Numbered from the stretch's first letter, positions 1 to 7,374 are shown. The stretch: DNA of 35,040 nucleotides from Eubacterium sp. (GCA_017458975.1 JAFSZK010000091.1:1-35040); one strand, 5' to 3'. The notes: generated by a model not told the origin, from the sequence alone. Numbers and translations: made by a program.

Positions 1-2
1 CG

Positions 3-536
3 TCCCCCGAAAAGTTCAACGCGCTTATTGACGAAGCAAAGCCGGGAATCCCGACTAAAAATCCGGTTCAGGTATTAACCTTCCTGTTAGGACCTTTTAC
101 CAAGCTTACCGATTTACTGGTAAAATATCTAAAGCCGAGTGAAGAGGATATGAAGGACAGGAAGTTCTTTGAAACCTCAACTATTTTAACTATGTATACT
201 ATTGCCGGCGCAATCTGCGCGCTTGCAAATAACGACAGTATCTCAAAGCTCTCCGCTTCATACATCCCCGACGGCGATGTATGTATGGGAATTACGGACG
301 TACTTTACGTTACAATCCGTGTAAGAGACCACAAGCTTGAGCTTATTAAAGAAAAGCCCGACACTCCGAGAGCAATTATGGAATTTAAAACAATCGACCT
401 TGCCAACGGATTGTTTACGGGTACCGCTTCAACCATGGCTGAGCTTTGCGCCGGAAACATCTATATGAGCGGTATGATTAATATGATTGACAATATTAAC
501 CGAATTTTGGACAGAGTTGCTGTCTACTTAGGATAA
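3..536 (+). CDS. SCP2-like (sterol carrier fold) protein, 5' truncated
   Basis: The reading frame is open to the left edge, so the start lies outside the window; about 177 C-terminal residues are visible. The last 100 or so resemble an SCP2-type lipid-binding domain: alternating beta strands (DVLYVTIRVRDHKLELI), then a stretch with a conserved-looking acidic/hydrophobic pattern and a C-terminal helix (NIYMSGMINMIDNINRILDR). SCP2 domains bind acyl chains, sterols or other hydrophobic ligands in the cytoplasm. No signal peptide or clear membrane segment is visible in this part. The gene ends 12 bases before the aminotransferase and is very probably in the same operon. A second protein of the same type closes the operon (3781-4575). 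The family call is by eye and moderately weak; the ligand is unknown. Confidence 0.55.
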   Translation, partial: SPEKFNALIDEAKPGIPTKNPVQVLTFLLGPFTKLTDLLVKYLKPSEEDMKDRKFFETSTILTMYTIAGAICALANNDSISKLSASYIPDGDVCMGITDVLYVTIRVRDHKLELIKEKPDTPRAIMEFKTIDLANGLFTGTASTMAELCAGNIYMSGMINMIDNINRILDRVAVYLG

Positions 537-548
537 GGGGGGAATAGA

Positions 549-1820
549 ATGAGCAAATATCCTGAATATAAACACGATAAGTCAAGAGAATGGTTTGACA
601 GAGCTCTTAACGCTATTCCGTCCGGTATTTACGGACATCTCGGACCTTCCGAGGGACTCTGGCTTCCGATTACAAAATGGCCTCTTATGGGCGACCATGC
701 TAAGGGAACGTATTTCTGGGACGTTGACGGAAACAAGTATCTCGATATGATGTGCGCTTACGGACCCAACGTTCTCGGCTACTGTGACGACGATGTTGAC
801 GCAGCCGCAATGGAACAGCTGCGTATTGGCAACTGTACAACCTCACCGTCTTATAAAATGGTTGAGTGCGCGGAGATGCTTAAGGATACCGTCGCAATGG
901 CTGACTGGGCGTTCTTTATGAAGAACGGTTCGGACGCAACGACCTTCTCGGTTATGGTTGCCCGCGCCCATACGGGAAAGAAAAAGATGATGTTCTTCAA
1001 GGGATATTATCACGGCGATTTCCAGTGGTGTCAGAAGGCTGACTACCCCGGAATCTGTCCTGAAGAGGTTGCTAATAATATTATCGTACCCTGGTTTGAC
1101 CTTGAGGCAATGCAGGAAGCTTATGACGCCTGCGGCGGCGACGTTGCGGGACTTATTGCACAGCCCTATGACCACGGCAATTTCTACGATAACGTTTGCG
1201 CAACTCCCGAGCAGTGGAAAGCGGTAAGAAAATTCTGTGACGACCACGGTATGGTTCTTATCTTTGACGACGTAAGAACGGGCTTCCGTCTTGATATCGC
1301 GGGAAGCGACCATTATTACGGAATTAAGGCTGACCTTATATGCTTCTGTAAAGCGCTTGCAAACGGATATAATATGAGCTCCGTCTGCGGTCAGGAGCAT
1401 ATGAAAAACGCCGCTTCCTCGGTTGTTTATACAGGCTCCTACTGGATGAGCGCAGAGCCGTTTGCCGCTTGTCTTGCATGTATACCTAAAATGAAAAAGC
1501 TTGATATTCCGACAATGTTCAGAGAAAAGGGAATTAAGCTTACCGACGGCTTAAAGGCTGCGGGTAAGGAGCACGGCTTTAATCTTGTTGTTTCGGGTGA
1601 GCCTGCGCTGTTCTATTTAAGAATTGCAAACGACGACAGCTTAATGCTTCATCAGGAGTGGGTTGCTGAGTGCGTTTCAAGAGGACTCTTCCTTGCCTCC
1701 CACCATAACCACTTTATCAACGCTTCGCTTACGGACGACGATATTAAGCTTGCAATTGATATAGCAGAGGATGCCTTCGGCGTAGTTGCTTCAAGGCACC
1801 CGGAAATAGGACTTAAGTAA
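549..1820 (+). CDS. class III PLP aminotransferase, glutamate-1-semialdehyde aminomutase-like
   Basis: 423 residues, a normal length for fold-type I class III aminotransferases. Visible landmarks are the NGSDA phosphate-binding loop (126-130), YYHGD (153-157), the cofactor-binding LIFDDVRTGFR (D240 would hold the pyridine nitrogen) and the Schiff-base lysine in FCKALANGY (K268). This resembles HemL and related aminotransferases, but the usual DEV after the pyridine-binding Asp is DDV, and no other tetrapyrrole gene is nearby, so HemL function is doubtful. The RBS is GGGGGG/GGAAT just upstream of ATG 549. It lies between an SCP2-like gene and split transketolase genes, which suggests it aminates a keto or aldehyde product of the transketolase, or is an aminomutase. 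The substrate is unknown. The enzyme class is secure. Confidence 0.85.
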   Translation: MSKYPEYKHDKSREWFDRALNAIPSGIYGHLGPSEGLWLPITKWPLMGDHAKGTYFWDVDGNKYLDMMCAYGPNVLGYCDDDVDAAAMEQLRIGNCTTSPSYKMVECAEMLKDTVAMADWAFFMKNGSDATTFSVMVARAHTGKKKMMFFKGYYHGDFQWCQKADYPGICPEEVANNIIVPWFDLEAMQEAYDACGGDVAGLIAQPYDHGNFYDNVCATPEQWKAVRKFCDDHGMVLIFDDVRTGFRLDIAGSDHYYGIKADLICFCKALANGYNMSSVCGQEHMKNAASSVVYTGSYWMSAEPFAACLACIPKMKKLDIPTMFREKGIKLTDGLKAAGKEHGFNLVVSGEPALFYLRIANDDSLMLHQEWVAECVSRGLFLASHHNHFINASLTDDDIKLAIDIAEDAFGVVASRHPEIGLK

Positions 1821-1856
1821 TATATTATACCGAAAGGTATTGAAAGGAGTAATTTT

Positions 1857-2750
1857 ATGCCGGCAGATTACAAACCATTTGACAAAGCTGAGTGGTTACG
1901 TCTTGAAAAGAAGGCAGACCAGCTCAGAAGATTAACAATCCAAACCTCAATTTGGGGCGGCTCGGGTCACCTCGGAGGAGCGCTTTCCTGTATGGACGCT
2001 ATGACAATCCTCTATCACCGCTTTATGAAGCTTGACCCCAACGATTCCCAAATGCCTGACAGAGACCGTTTTGTTCTTTCAAAGGGTCACGCTGCAGTAG
2101 GTTATGCTCCGGTGCTCGTTGATTTCGGTTATATGCCCGAAGAGGAGCTTCATATCTTTAATCTTACAGGCGCAAAAATCGGTATGCACCTTGACGCTAA
2201 CAAGGTTAACGGTTGCGACTGTTCAACCGGCTCCCTCGGTCACGGTATCTCTCTTGCAGTGGGCTTTGCTCTTGCAGGAAGGGTTAACGGAATTGATTAT
2301 ATGAACTATGTTATAACAGGCGACGGTGAGATGAACGAGGGCTCAAACTGGGAGGCTGCAATGAGTGCGGCTCAGTTCAAGCTTTCAAATGTAGTTGTAC
2401 TTGTTGATAACAATAAATGTATGATTGACGGCCGCGTTAACGATGAAATGAAGATTGAGCCCGTTGATGAAAAATTCAAGGCTTTCGGCTTTGAGGTTGC
2501 ACGAGTTGACGGACATAATATGAAGGAACTCAACGACGCTATCGAAGCCGCAATTAAGAATCATCAGGACGGCGGCGACAAGCCCTTTGCAATCGTTATG
2601 GATACCTTCAAGGGCGCAGGCGTAGACTTTATGCAGGATAATTATCTGTGGCACTACGGCTCGCTTGACGAAGAGAAAGCCGCTCAGGCAAATGCGTCGC
2701 TTGATAAGTACTATGAAGAACGCGTAGCACGCGCAGAAAAGGAGGCATAA
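1857..2750 (+). CDS. transketolase N-terminal subunit (TPP-binding half)
   Basis: 297 residues, the length of the N-terminal half of split transketolases. It has the GGSGHLGGALS motif near residue 35, DRFVLSKGHAA (70-80), and the thiamine pyrophosphate motif starting at GDGE (155-158) and ending at the NN pair (185-186). The partner half follows after two bases, and together they should make a heterodimeric or heterotetrameric enzyme transferring a two-carbon ketol unit between sugar phosphates, or between related donors and acceptors. Start ATG 1857 is preceded by AAAGGAG. A small hairpin with a GAAA loop (1827-1840) sits just before this RBS. In many Clostridia split transketolase serves the pentose phosphate pathway; the aminotransferase and SCP2 neighbours here hint at a dedicated role, but the standard role cannot be excluded. 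Confidence 0.9.
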   Translation: MPADYKPFDKAEWLRLEKKADQLRRLTIQTSIWGGSGHLGGALSCMDAMTILYHRFMKLDPNDSQMPDRDRFVLSKGHAAVGYAPVLVDFGYMPEEELHIFNLTGAKIGMHLDANKVNGCDCSTGSLGHGISLAVGFALAGRVNGIDYMNYVITGDGEMNEGSNWEAAMSAAQFKLSNVVVLVDNNKCMIDGRVNDEMKIEPVDEKFKAFGFEVARVDGHNMKELNDAIEAAIKNHQDGGDKPFAIVMDTFKGAGVDFMQDNYLWHYGSLDEEKAAQANASLDKYYEERVARAEKEA

Positions 2751-2752
2751 TT

Positions 2753-3763
2753 ATGGGTGGTATGACATATACAATGACCGACACTACAAAGCTTTCAACA
2801 GCTGAGTGCTACGGTATCGCGCTTTGTGAGCTCGGCGAGGAGCATAAGGACGTTGTTGCTCTTACGGCTGACCTTGCCAAATCAACAAAAATCGGTATGT
2901 TCGGCGAGCAGTATCCCGAAAGATTTTTTAACGTAGGTATCGCGGAGCAGAACCTTTTCGGCGTAGCTGCAGGTATGGCTAAAAACGGACTCGTTCCCTT
3001 TGCTTCCACCTTTGCAATTTTTGCTTCCGCACGTTCTCTTGACCAGGTTCATACCGATATCTGTTACCAGAACGTTCCCGTTAAGATTATTGCTACTCAC
3101 GCAGGTACGTCCTTCGGTCAGGCGGGCTCAACCCACCACAGCCTTATTGATATGGCTTGTATGAGAACCCTTCCGAATATGACCGTTATCTGCCCCTGCG
3201 ACGGAAGCGAAACCTACCATGCAGTTAAAGCTGCTTACGATATCCCGGGTCCCGTTTATATCCGTATTAACCGCGGCTTTGACCAGGTTATTTATAAGAA
3301 CGTTGACGATTGTAAGTTCGAGTGGAACAAGGCAAGCGTTATGAACGAAGGAACGGATATTACCGTTATTGCGTGCGGCTCATGCGTATTTGAAGCGATG
3401 CAGGCTGCAAGAATGGTTGAGGCTGACGCAGGTATTAAGGTAAGAGTTATTAATATGCATACAATCAAGCCCGTTGACGAAGAGGCAATTTTAAATGCCG
3501 TTATGGATACCCGCCGTATTATCACGGTTGAGGACCATGAGATTATGGGCGGTCTCGGAAGCGCTGTTGCCGAGGTTGTAGCAAAGAGCGGTAAGGCTTG
3601 CGCGTTCAGAATGCTCGGTCACGATAATGCATTTTCAACAATCGGTCTTCAGGAGGACCTTCTTGCTCTTGCAAAGATTGACGCAAACGGTATTGCCGAA
3701 ACAATCCAAGAGGTTATGCACGCAGACTTTGAAGCAGACGACGCGTGGGATGACGAATTCTAA
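2753..3763 (+). CDS. transketolase C-terminal subunit
   Basis: 336 residues covering the pyrimidine-binding and C-terminal domains of transketolase. The catalytic glutamate that activates the TPP aminopyrimidine is in VGIAEQN (E65). Downstream are GTSFGQAGSTHHSLIDMACM, a region typical of this half, and the C-terminal Rossmann-like part with TVEDHEIMGGLGSAVAE near residue 260. The start is two bases after the stop of the N-terminal subunit, with AAAAGGAGG inside the end of that gene, so the two are translationally linked. Later in-frame ATG codons (2762, 2774) are possible but less well spaced from this RBS. A DXP-synthase-like partner is possible in principle, because this half is similar across transketolase-type enzymes. 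Confidence 0.9.
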   Translation: MGGMTYTMTDTTKLSTAECYGIALCELGEEHKDVVALTADLAKSTKIGMFGEQYPERFFNVGIAEQNLFGVAAGMAKNGLVPFASTFAIFASARSLDQVHTDICYQNVPVKIIATHAGTSFGQAGSTHHSLIDMACMRTLPNMTVICPCDGSETYHAVKAAYDIPGPVYIRINRGFDQVIYKNVDDCKFEWNKASVMNEGTDITVIACGSCVFEAMQAARMVEADAGIKVRVINMHTIKPVDEEAILNAVMDTRRIITVEDHEIMGGLGSAVAEVVAKSGKACAFRMLGHDNAFSTIGLQEDLLALAKIDANGIAETIQEVMHADFEADDAWDDEF

Positions 3764-3780
3764 TCGGAAGGAGTGATATA

Positions 3781-4575
3781 ATGCCAAGCGATGAAGTTCG
3801 TTATACTAATAAGGTATTTATGGCAGGCGCCCTGCCGCTTATGAAAACCATTGCAACGGACGTACCCGAGCTTAAAAAGAAGTTTGAGGGCGTTGACGCA
3901 ATATATCAGGTTTCGGCAAAGGTAAACGCAGAGGATAAAGAGGCGGTTCACTTTATCGTGGAAAACGGTGAGTGGAGCGTAAAGCTCGGCGAATATCTCG
4001 GTCAGAAAAAGATTGACGGTGAGCTTGCTTTTTCCTCAATGGAAAAGATGAACGCCTTTATGAAGGGAAATATGGCAAAGCTTCCTAAAATGAAGATTAA
4101 GTCCTTCGGTAAGTTCTTAAAGTTTATGCAGGTGCTTCTTAAAATGAGCGATTTGCTTAATATGACTGAGCCTCCCGAAGACGAAGCAACCCAGATTCTT
4201 CTTTGTAAGCTGTATTTCTATCTGCTTTCCTCGGGTATTTCCCAGCTTAATAAGCTCGGTCACCCCGCAATCCACGAGTGGACCTTAAAGTCACCCGACC
4301 GCTGCTATCAGTGGGAGGTTGTGGGACATCCCGAATGTACCGCCTATATCCGCATCAAAGCGGGTAAATCAAGAGCGGGCAGAGGAGAATACAAAAGAGC
4401 AAAGCCCTTCTTTAATATGAAATTCGACTGTCCTAAATCTGCGCTTTTAATCCTTCTCGGAATAGGCGATATGTTTGAAATGACTGCTAACCAGCAGCTT
4501 ATGATGGAGGGCGGACCCGAATTCGGAGTTCAAATCGGCGACTATATGATGATTGTCGGCGACCTCGCAAAATAA
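3781..4575 (+). CDS. SCP2-like lipid-binding-fold protein, last gene of the operon
   Basis: 264 residues, no signal peptide. Two stretches look like SCP2-type lobes: an N-terminal one (about residues 40-125), with strands HFIVENGEWSVKLG and a lysine/methionine-rich helical part, and a C-terminal one ending FGVQIGDYMMIVGDLAK. Such proteins bind or present hydrophobic molecules. The centre has cysteine/histidine-containing sequence (KSPDRCYQWEVVGHPEC, about residues 173-189) that I cannot assign. The RBS GGAAGGAG is ideally spaced from ATG 3781, and the gene follows the transketolase subunit after 17 bases. With the first gene of the window it brackets the aminotransferase and transketolase, implying that the pathway substrate or product may be lipid-like. 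Family assignment is by pattern only; the function is not known to me. Confidence 0.55.
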   Translation: MPSDEVRYTNKVFMAGALPLMKTIATDVPELKKKFEGVDAIYQVSAKVNAEDKEAVHFIVENGEWSVKLGEYLGQKKIDGELAFSSMEKMNAFMKGNMAKLPKMKIKSFGKFLKFMQVLLKMSDLLNMTEPPEDEATQILLCKLYFYLLSSGISQLNKLGHPAIHEWTLKSPDRCYQWEVVGHPECTAYIRIKAGKSRAGRGEYKRAKPFFNMKFDCPKSALLILLGIGDMFEMTANQQLMMEGGPEFGVQIGDYMMIVGDLAK

Positions 4576-4594
4576 ACATATATTAAATATTTGT

Positions 4595-4628
4595 TTTGAC
4601 AAATTTTACCTCCTTTCGGAATTATAAT
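4595..4628 (+). promoter_or_regulatory. spoIIG-type promoter: sigma-A hexamers with 21-bp spacer and overlapping Spo0A box
   Basis: A perfect TTGACA (4596-4601) and a perfect TATAAT (4623-4628) are 21 bp apart, too far for an unaided sigma-A promoter. TTTGACAAA (4595-4603) reads TTTGTCAAA on the other strand, matching the Spo0A box TTTGTCRAA and overlapping the -35. The Bacillus subtilis spoIIG promoter is known for a similarly overlong spacer and for activation by phosphorylated Spo0A bound at the -35. That the same logic holds here is inference from this match plus the gene downstream. Confidence 0.75.
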
Positions 4629-4650
4629 GATTTCGAAGGGAGGTATTTTT
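4607..4650 (+). terminator. intrinsic terminator whose 3' arm is the spoIIGA ribosome binding site
   Basis: TACCTCCTTTCG (4607-4618) pairs with CGAAGGGAGGTA (4634-4645), twelve pairs including one G-U, and is followed by TTTTT (4646-4650). It ends the SCP2-transketolase operon. The 3' arm contains the AAGGGAGG that serves spoIIGA, so read-through RNA would hide that ribosome binding site. The spoIIGA promoter's predicted start (about 4635) lies at the beginning of this arm, so the gene's own transcript escapes the hairpin. Confidence 0.8.
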
Positions 4651-5451
4651 ATTGTTATCTATGTTGACGTACTCTTTATTGTTAACTTTTTTATAACCTT
4701 TTTACTTCTTGAGCTTACCGCAAGGTTTACAAAAAGAAATGCAAATACATTAAGGCTTGTAATTGCTTGTGTCGTCGGAGGACTGGCTTCTCTTACAATT
4801 CTGCTTGATATTCCCGACGCTGTTTCATATATTATGAAAGTCGCCGAGGGCGCGGTAATTCTTCTTTTTGCTTTCAGGTTTTACCGTGTAAAAAGCTTTT
4901 TTATTACGCTTTTTGTATTTTTGTTTTCAAGCCTTATTTTTCTCGGCGTGATTACGGGGATATATTTTATTACAAAGAGCGGAAGAATTGCAATCAGGGG
5001 CGGAAATGTTTATTTTGATTTAAATGCAAGAGAGCTTCTGGCAGGCGCTTTTCTGGCGTACATAACAGCCTGCGTTATTGTCAGAATATACAACAAGCGC
5101 CTTTCAAAGGGCGAGGTGTATATGCTCAGAATTGAAAAAGGAGAAAGGAGCAAAACGCTTTTTGCGCTGGGTGATACGGGAAATCGCCTTCGCGAGCCTT
5201 TTTCAAACAGTAGCGTTATAGTTGCCGATAAGGAGGCTTTAAGCGGTATGTACGACGAAAGCTCTCTTCGCGTTATTCCCGCTTCAACCGTAAGCTCAAA
5301 CGGCGTTTTATACGCCTTTAAGACGGACAGGGTGTGCGTAAAATGCGAAAGCGGAGACGAGGTTATCGAGGGCGCCTATATTGCGCTTTGCGACGGTATA
5401 AAAGAGGAGGATTATTCAGCGGTTATTAATCCGGAAATTCTTTGTGTTTAG
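4651..5451 (+). CDS. spoIIGA: sigma-E processing aspartic peptidase SpoIIGA (probable ATT start)
   Basis: Membrane protease that cleaves the pro-sequence from pro-sigma-E in the mother cell after the asymmetric division septum forms. The N-terminal half is a row of hydrophobic helices (five or so up to about residue 145). The C-terminal half is a soluble aspartic-protease-like domain with GDTGN, whose Asp (residue 175 from the ATT start) is the expected catalytic residue. An ATG exists at 4627, but it lies in the -10 box of the promoter and has no RBS. GGAGG at 4639-4643 is correctly placed for ATT 4651, which gives an N-terminus (VIYVDVLFIVNF) like that of known SpoIIGA. About 266 residues. 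sigE follows after 8 bases. Confidence 0.88.
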   Translation: MVIYVDVLFIVNFFITFLLLELTARFTKRNANTLRLVIACVVGGLASLTILLDIPDAVSYIMKVAEGAVILLFAFRFYRVKSFFITLFVFLFSSLIFLGVITGIYFITKSGRIAIRGGNVYFDLNARELLAGAFLAYITACVIVRIYNKRLSKGEVYMLRIEKGERSKTLFALGDTGNRLREPFSNSSVIVADKEALSGMYDESSLRVIPASTVSSNGVLYAFKTDRVCVKCESGDEVIEGAYIALCDGIKEEDYSAVINPEILCV

Positions 5452-5459
5452 GTGATATA

Positions 5460-6164
5460 ATGATAAGGCTTTTAAACTATATAATTAATAAAATTCGCTT
5501 TAAGCAGTACTGCTTTTATATTAACGGACCCGAAACTCTGCCGCCTCCGCTTTCAAAGGAGGATGAGGAGAGAATTATGGCGGAGCTGAGAAACGGTGAT
5601 GAGAGCCACAGAAATCTGCTTGTAGAGCACAATCTGAGGCTCGTTGTGTATATTGCAAAAAAGTATGAGTGCCCGTCCGCCACCGCCGAGGATTTGGTAT
5701 CAATCGGTACAATCGGGCTTATGAAGGCGGTAAAAACCTTTGACGCTAATAAGAATATTAAGCTTGCTACCTATGCGTCAAGATGTATTGAAAATGAAAT
5801 TCTTATGTATCTGCGCAAGGCGTCAAACTCAAACGTTATGCTCTCCTTTGACGAGCCGCTTTCTACCGACTGGGACGGAAACGAGCTGACCCTTCGCGAC
5901 GTGCTCGGCAGCGAAGCCGACGCCGTGAGCCGTGAAATTGAATACGACGATGAAAAAAGACTTTTGCGCCGGGTTGTAAGCTGTCTTCCCGAAAAGGAAA
6001 AGAGTATTATGTATATGCGCTTCGGACTCGGCGGTGAAAAGGCTCATACCCAAAAGGAGCTTGCCGACGAAATGGGCATTTCACAGTCCTATATTTCCCG
6101 CCTTGAAAAGCGTATATTAAAAAAGATAAAAGCCGAAATGGAAAAGCATCTTACAGCAAGGTAG
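5460..6164 (+). CDS. sigE: RNA polymerase sporulation sigma factor SigE precursor
   Basis: 234 residues, close to the Bacillus protein. The first 20 or so residues (MIRLLNYIINKI, then basic) are the membrane-associated pro-sequence, and processing is expected around FYINGPETLPPPLSKEDEE, which closely matches the known cleavage region. Sigma region 2 is clear (LRLVVYIAKKYE, DLVSIGTIGLMKA, KLATYASRCIENEILMYLRK). Region 4 has the helix-turn-helix ELADEMGISQSYISRLEKR near the end. It directs early mother-cell transcription. Start ATG 5460 is chosen over an in-frame TTG at 5442 because AGGTGA (5450-5455) precedes it and the family begins here. sigG, which often follows sigE, is not the next gene in this genome. 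Confidence 0.96.
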   Translation: MIRLLNYIINKIRFKQYCFYINGPETLPPPLSKEDEERIMAELRNGDESHRNLLVEHNLRLVVYIAKKYECPSATAEDLVSIGTIGLMKAVKTFDANKNIKLATYASRCIENEILMYLRKASNSNVMLSFDEPLSTDWDGNELTLRDVLGSEADAVSREIEYDDEKRLLRRVVSCLPEKEKSIMYMRFGLGGEKAHTQKELADEMGISQSYISRLEKRILKKIKAEMEKHLTAR

Positions 6165-6168
6165 CTTG

Positions 6169-6197
6169 TTGACAAATTACAGATAATACTTTATTAT
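6169..6197 (+). promoter_or_regulatory. sigma-A-type promoter of the secreted Fn3 protein
   Basis: TTGACA (6169-6174) and TATTAT (6192-6197) are separated by 17 bp, just after the sigE stop. The gene's RBS AAGGAG and ATG 6228 follow. This suggests expression independent of spoIIGA-sigE. Confidence 0.65.
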
Positions 6198-6227
6198 AAA
6201 CAAAAGAATTCTTTTAAGGAGAATAAA

Positions 6228-7364
6228 ATGAAAAAGGTATTATCGCTGTTCTCGGCGTTAGTTATACTTGTCGGATGTATGGGATTAGGCTCGTTTTCCT
6301 CTTTTGCGGAAAAGAAGGAGGAAGTCCCCGAAATCGGCTTAAATGAAACAAAAGCCATTTCCGCCGTTTATACAACCGATGAGGAGAATAAGGCTGAATT
6401 TGAAAATTCATATTACTATCGCTTTACAGCGCCCTCAAACGGAAATTACTTTTTTAAATTTGATACCGCATATGCCTTAAAATCAAACGACCCTGACAAT
6501 CCGCCGAGCGCAATGGCAATGCTTATGGACTCAAAGGGTAATATGGCTGAGGTCGGTATTGCGGTTTCCTTTGCTTCCCTTGACGCTCAGACGGTTGCGG
6601 ACTATAAGGCGTACGGAGTAAAGAATAATCCCTCCTTTGTAGCTGAGCTTAAGGCTGACAATACATACTTTCTTGCCGTAACAAACGATTCCGAACAGAA
6701 ATATGTTACAAATCTCAAAATTGAAAAGCATACTCACACTATAGTTAAACAAACAAGAAAAGCCGAGGTTGTGAGCGGCTATAATTCCGAGGGCGGTATT
6801 TACAGCATTTGTTCAAATTCCTACTGTACCTACGAAAAGCTTGACGAGGAATTTCCCGCCGCTCAGAGCGTTTCAATAAGCAAGACAAAGTATACCTATG
6901 ACGGAAAGGCAAAGAAGCCCGCGGTAGCTATTGCTCTTGCAAACGGTAAAAAGCTCTCAAGAGCAAATTACTCCGTTAAGTATCTTAATAATACCAAGGT
7001 AGGAAAAGCAAGTGCGGTTATTACCTTTAAGGGCAATTATACGGGTAAGCTTTCAAAAAGCTTTACGATTATTCCCAAAAAGACGGAGCTTGTAAAGGCT
7101 ACGCCCAGGAAAAAGGCTGTTACCGTTAAGTATAAAAAGCGCAAGGCTCAGGTAACGGGCTATGAAATACAGTGCGCAACGAATAAAAAATTTACTAAAA
7201 ATAAAAAGACAACGCTTGTTAAGAAGAATAAAACTACAACAAAAACGGTTAAAGGTCTTAAGTCAAAAAAGGTTTACTACGTTCGCGTAAGGACCTATAA
7301 AAATGTGGGCTCAAAGAAATACTATTCCTCATGGACAAAAACCGCACAGGTTAGAGTAAAATAA
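6228..7364 (+). CDS. secreted protein with MBG-like and lysine-rich fibronectin type III-like domains
   Basis: 378 residues. A signal peptide is evident (MKKVLSLFSALVILVGCMGL, cleavage probably near SSFA, residue 28). Residues 35-165 form a beta-rich region of the kind seen in bacterial pre-peptidase C-terminal domains (YYYRFTAPSNGNYFFKF). A short segment with HTHTIVKQ and two cysteines (about 168-203) resembles small Cys-containing repeats of clostridial surface proteins. Residues 215-285 look like an MBG-type Ig-like module (YTYDGKAKKPAV ... YNGTG-like FKGNYTGKLSKSF). The last 90 residues are a very lysine-rich Fn3-like domain ending WTKTAQVRVK. No catalytic domain or sortase motif is seen; binding or adhesion is possible but unproven. 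Related Fn3 domains occur at 16848 and 33704. Confidence 0.75.
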   Translation: MKKVLSLFSALVILVGCMGLGSFSSFAEKKEEVPEIGLNETKAISAVYTTDEENKAEFENSYYYRFTAPSNGNYFFKFDTAYALKSNDPDNPPSAMAMLMDSKGNMAEVGIAVSFASLDAQTVADYKAYGVKNNPSFVAELKADNTYFLAVTNDSEQKYVTNLKIEKHTHTIVKQTRKAEVVSGYNSEGGIYSICSNSYCTYEKLDEEFPAAQSVSISKTKYTYDGKAKKPAVAIALANGKKLSRANYSVKYLNNTKVGKASAVITFKGNYTGKLSKSFTIIPKKTELVKATPRKKAVTVKYKKRKAQVTGYEIQCATNKKFTKNKKTTLVKKNKTTTKTVKGLKSKKVYYVRVRTYKNVGSKKYYSSWTKTAQVRVK

Positions 7365-7374
7365 ATAATTAAGC

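Noticed and set aside
843..1400. 185-codon minus-strand frame
   Set aside because: Antisense to the aminotransferase gene, without RBS or domain.
1827..1840. Hairpin ATACC-GAAA-GGTAT before the transketolase gene as a regulatory RNA
   Set aside because: Only five base pairs and no wider conserved structure; noted in the gene entry but too small to call.
5442..5462. TTG start for sigE
   Set aside because: ATG 5460 has the RBS and the family N-terminus; the TTG overlaps the spoIIGA stop region.
6168..6176. Spo0A box at the promoter of the secreted Fn3 gene
   Set aside because: It matches only 8 of 9 positions and is largely explained by the TTGACA hexamer; the spacer here is a normal 17 bp.
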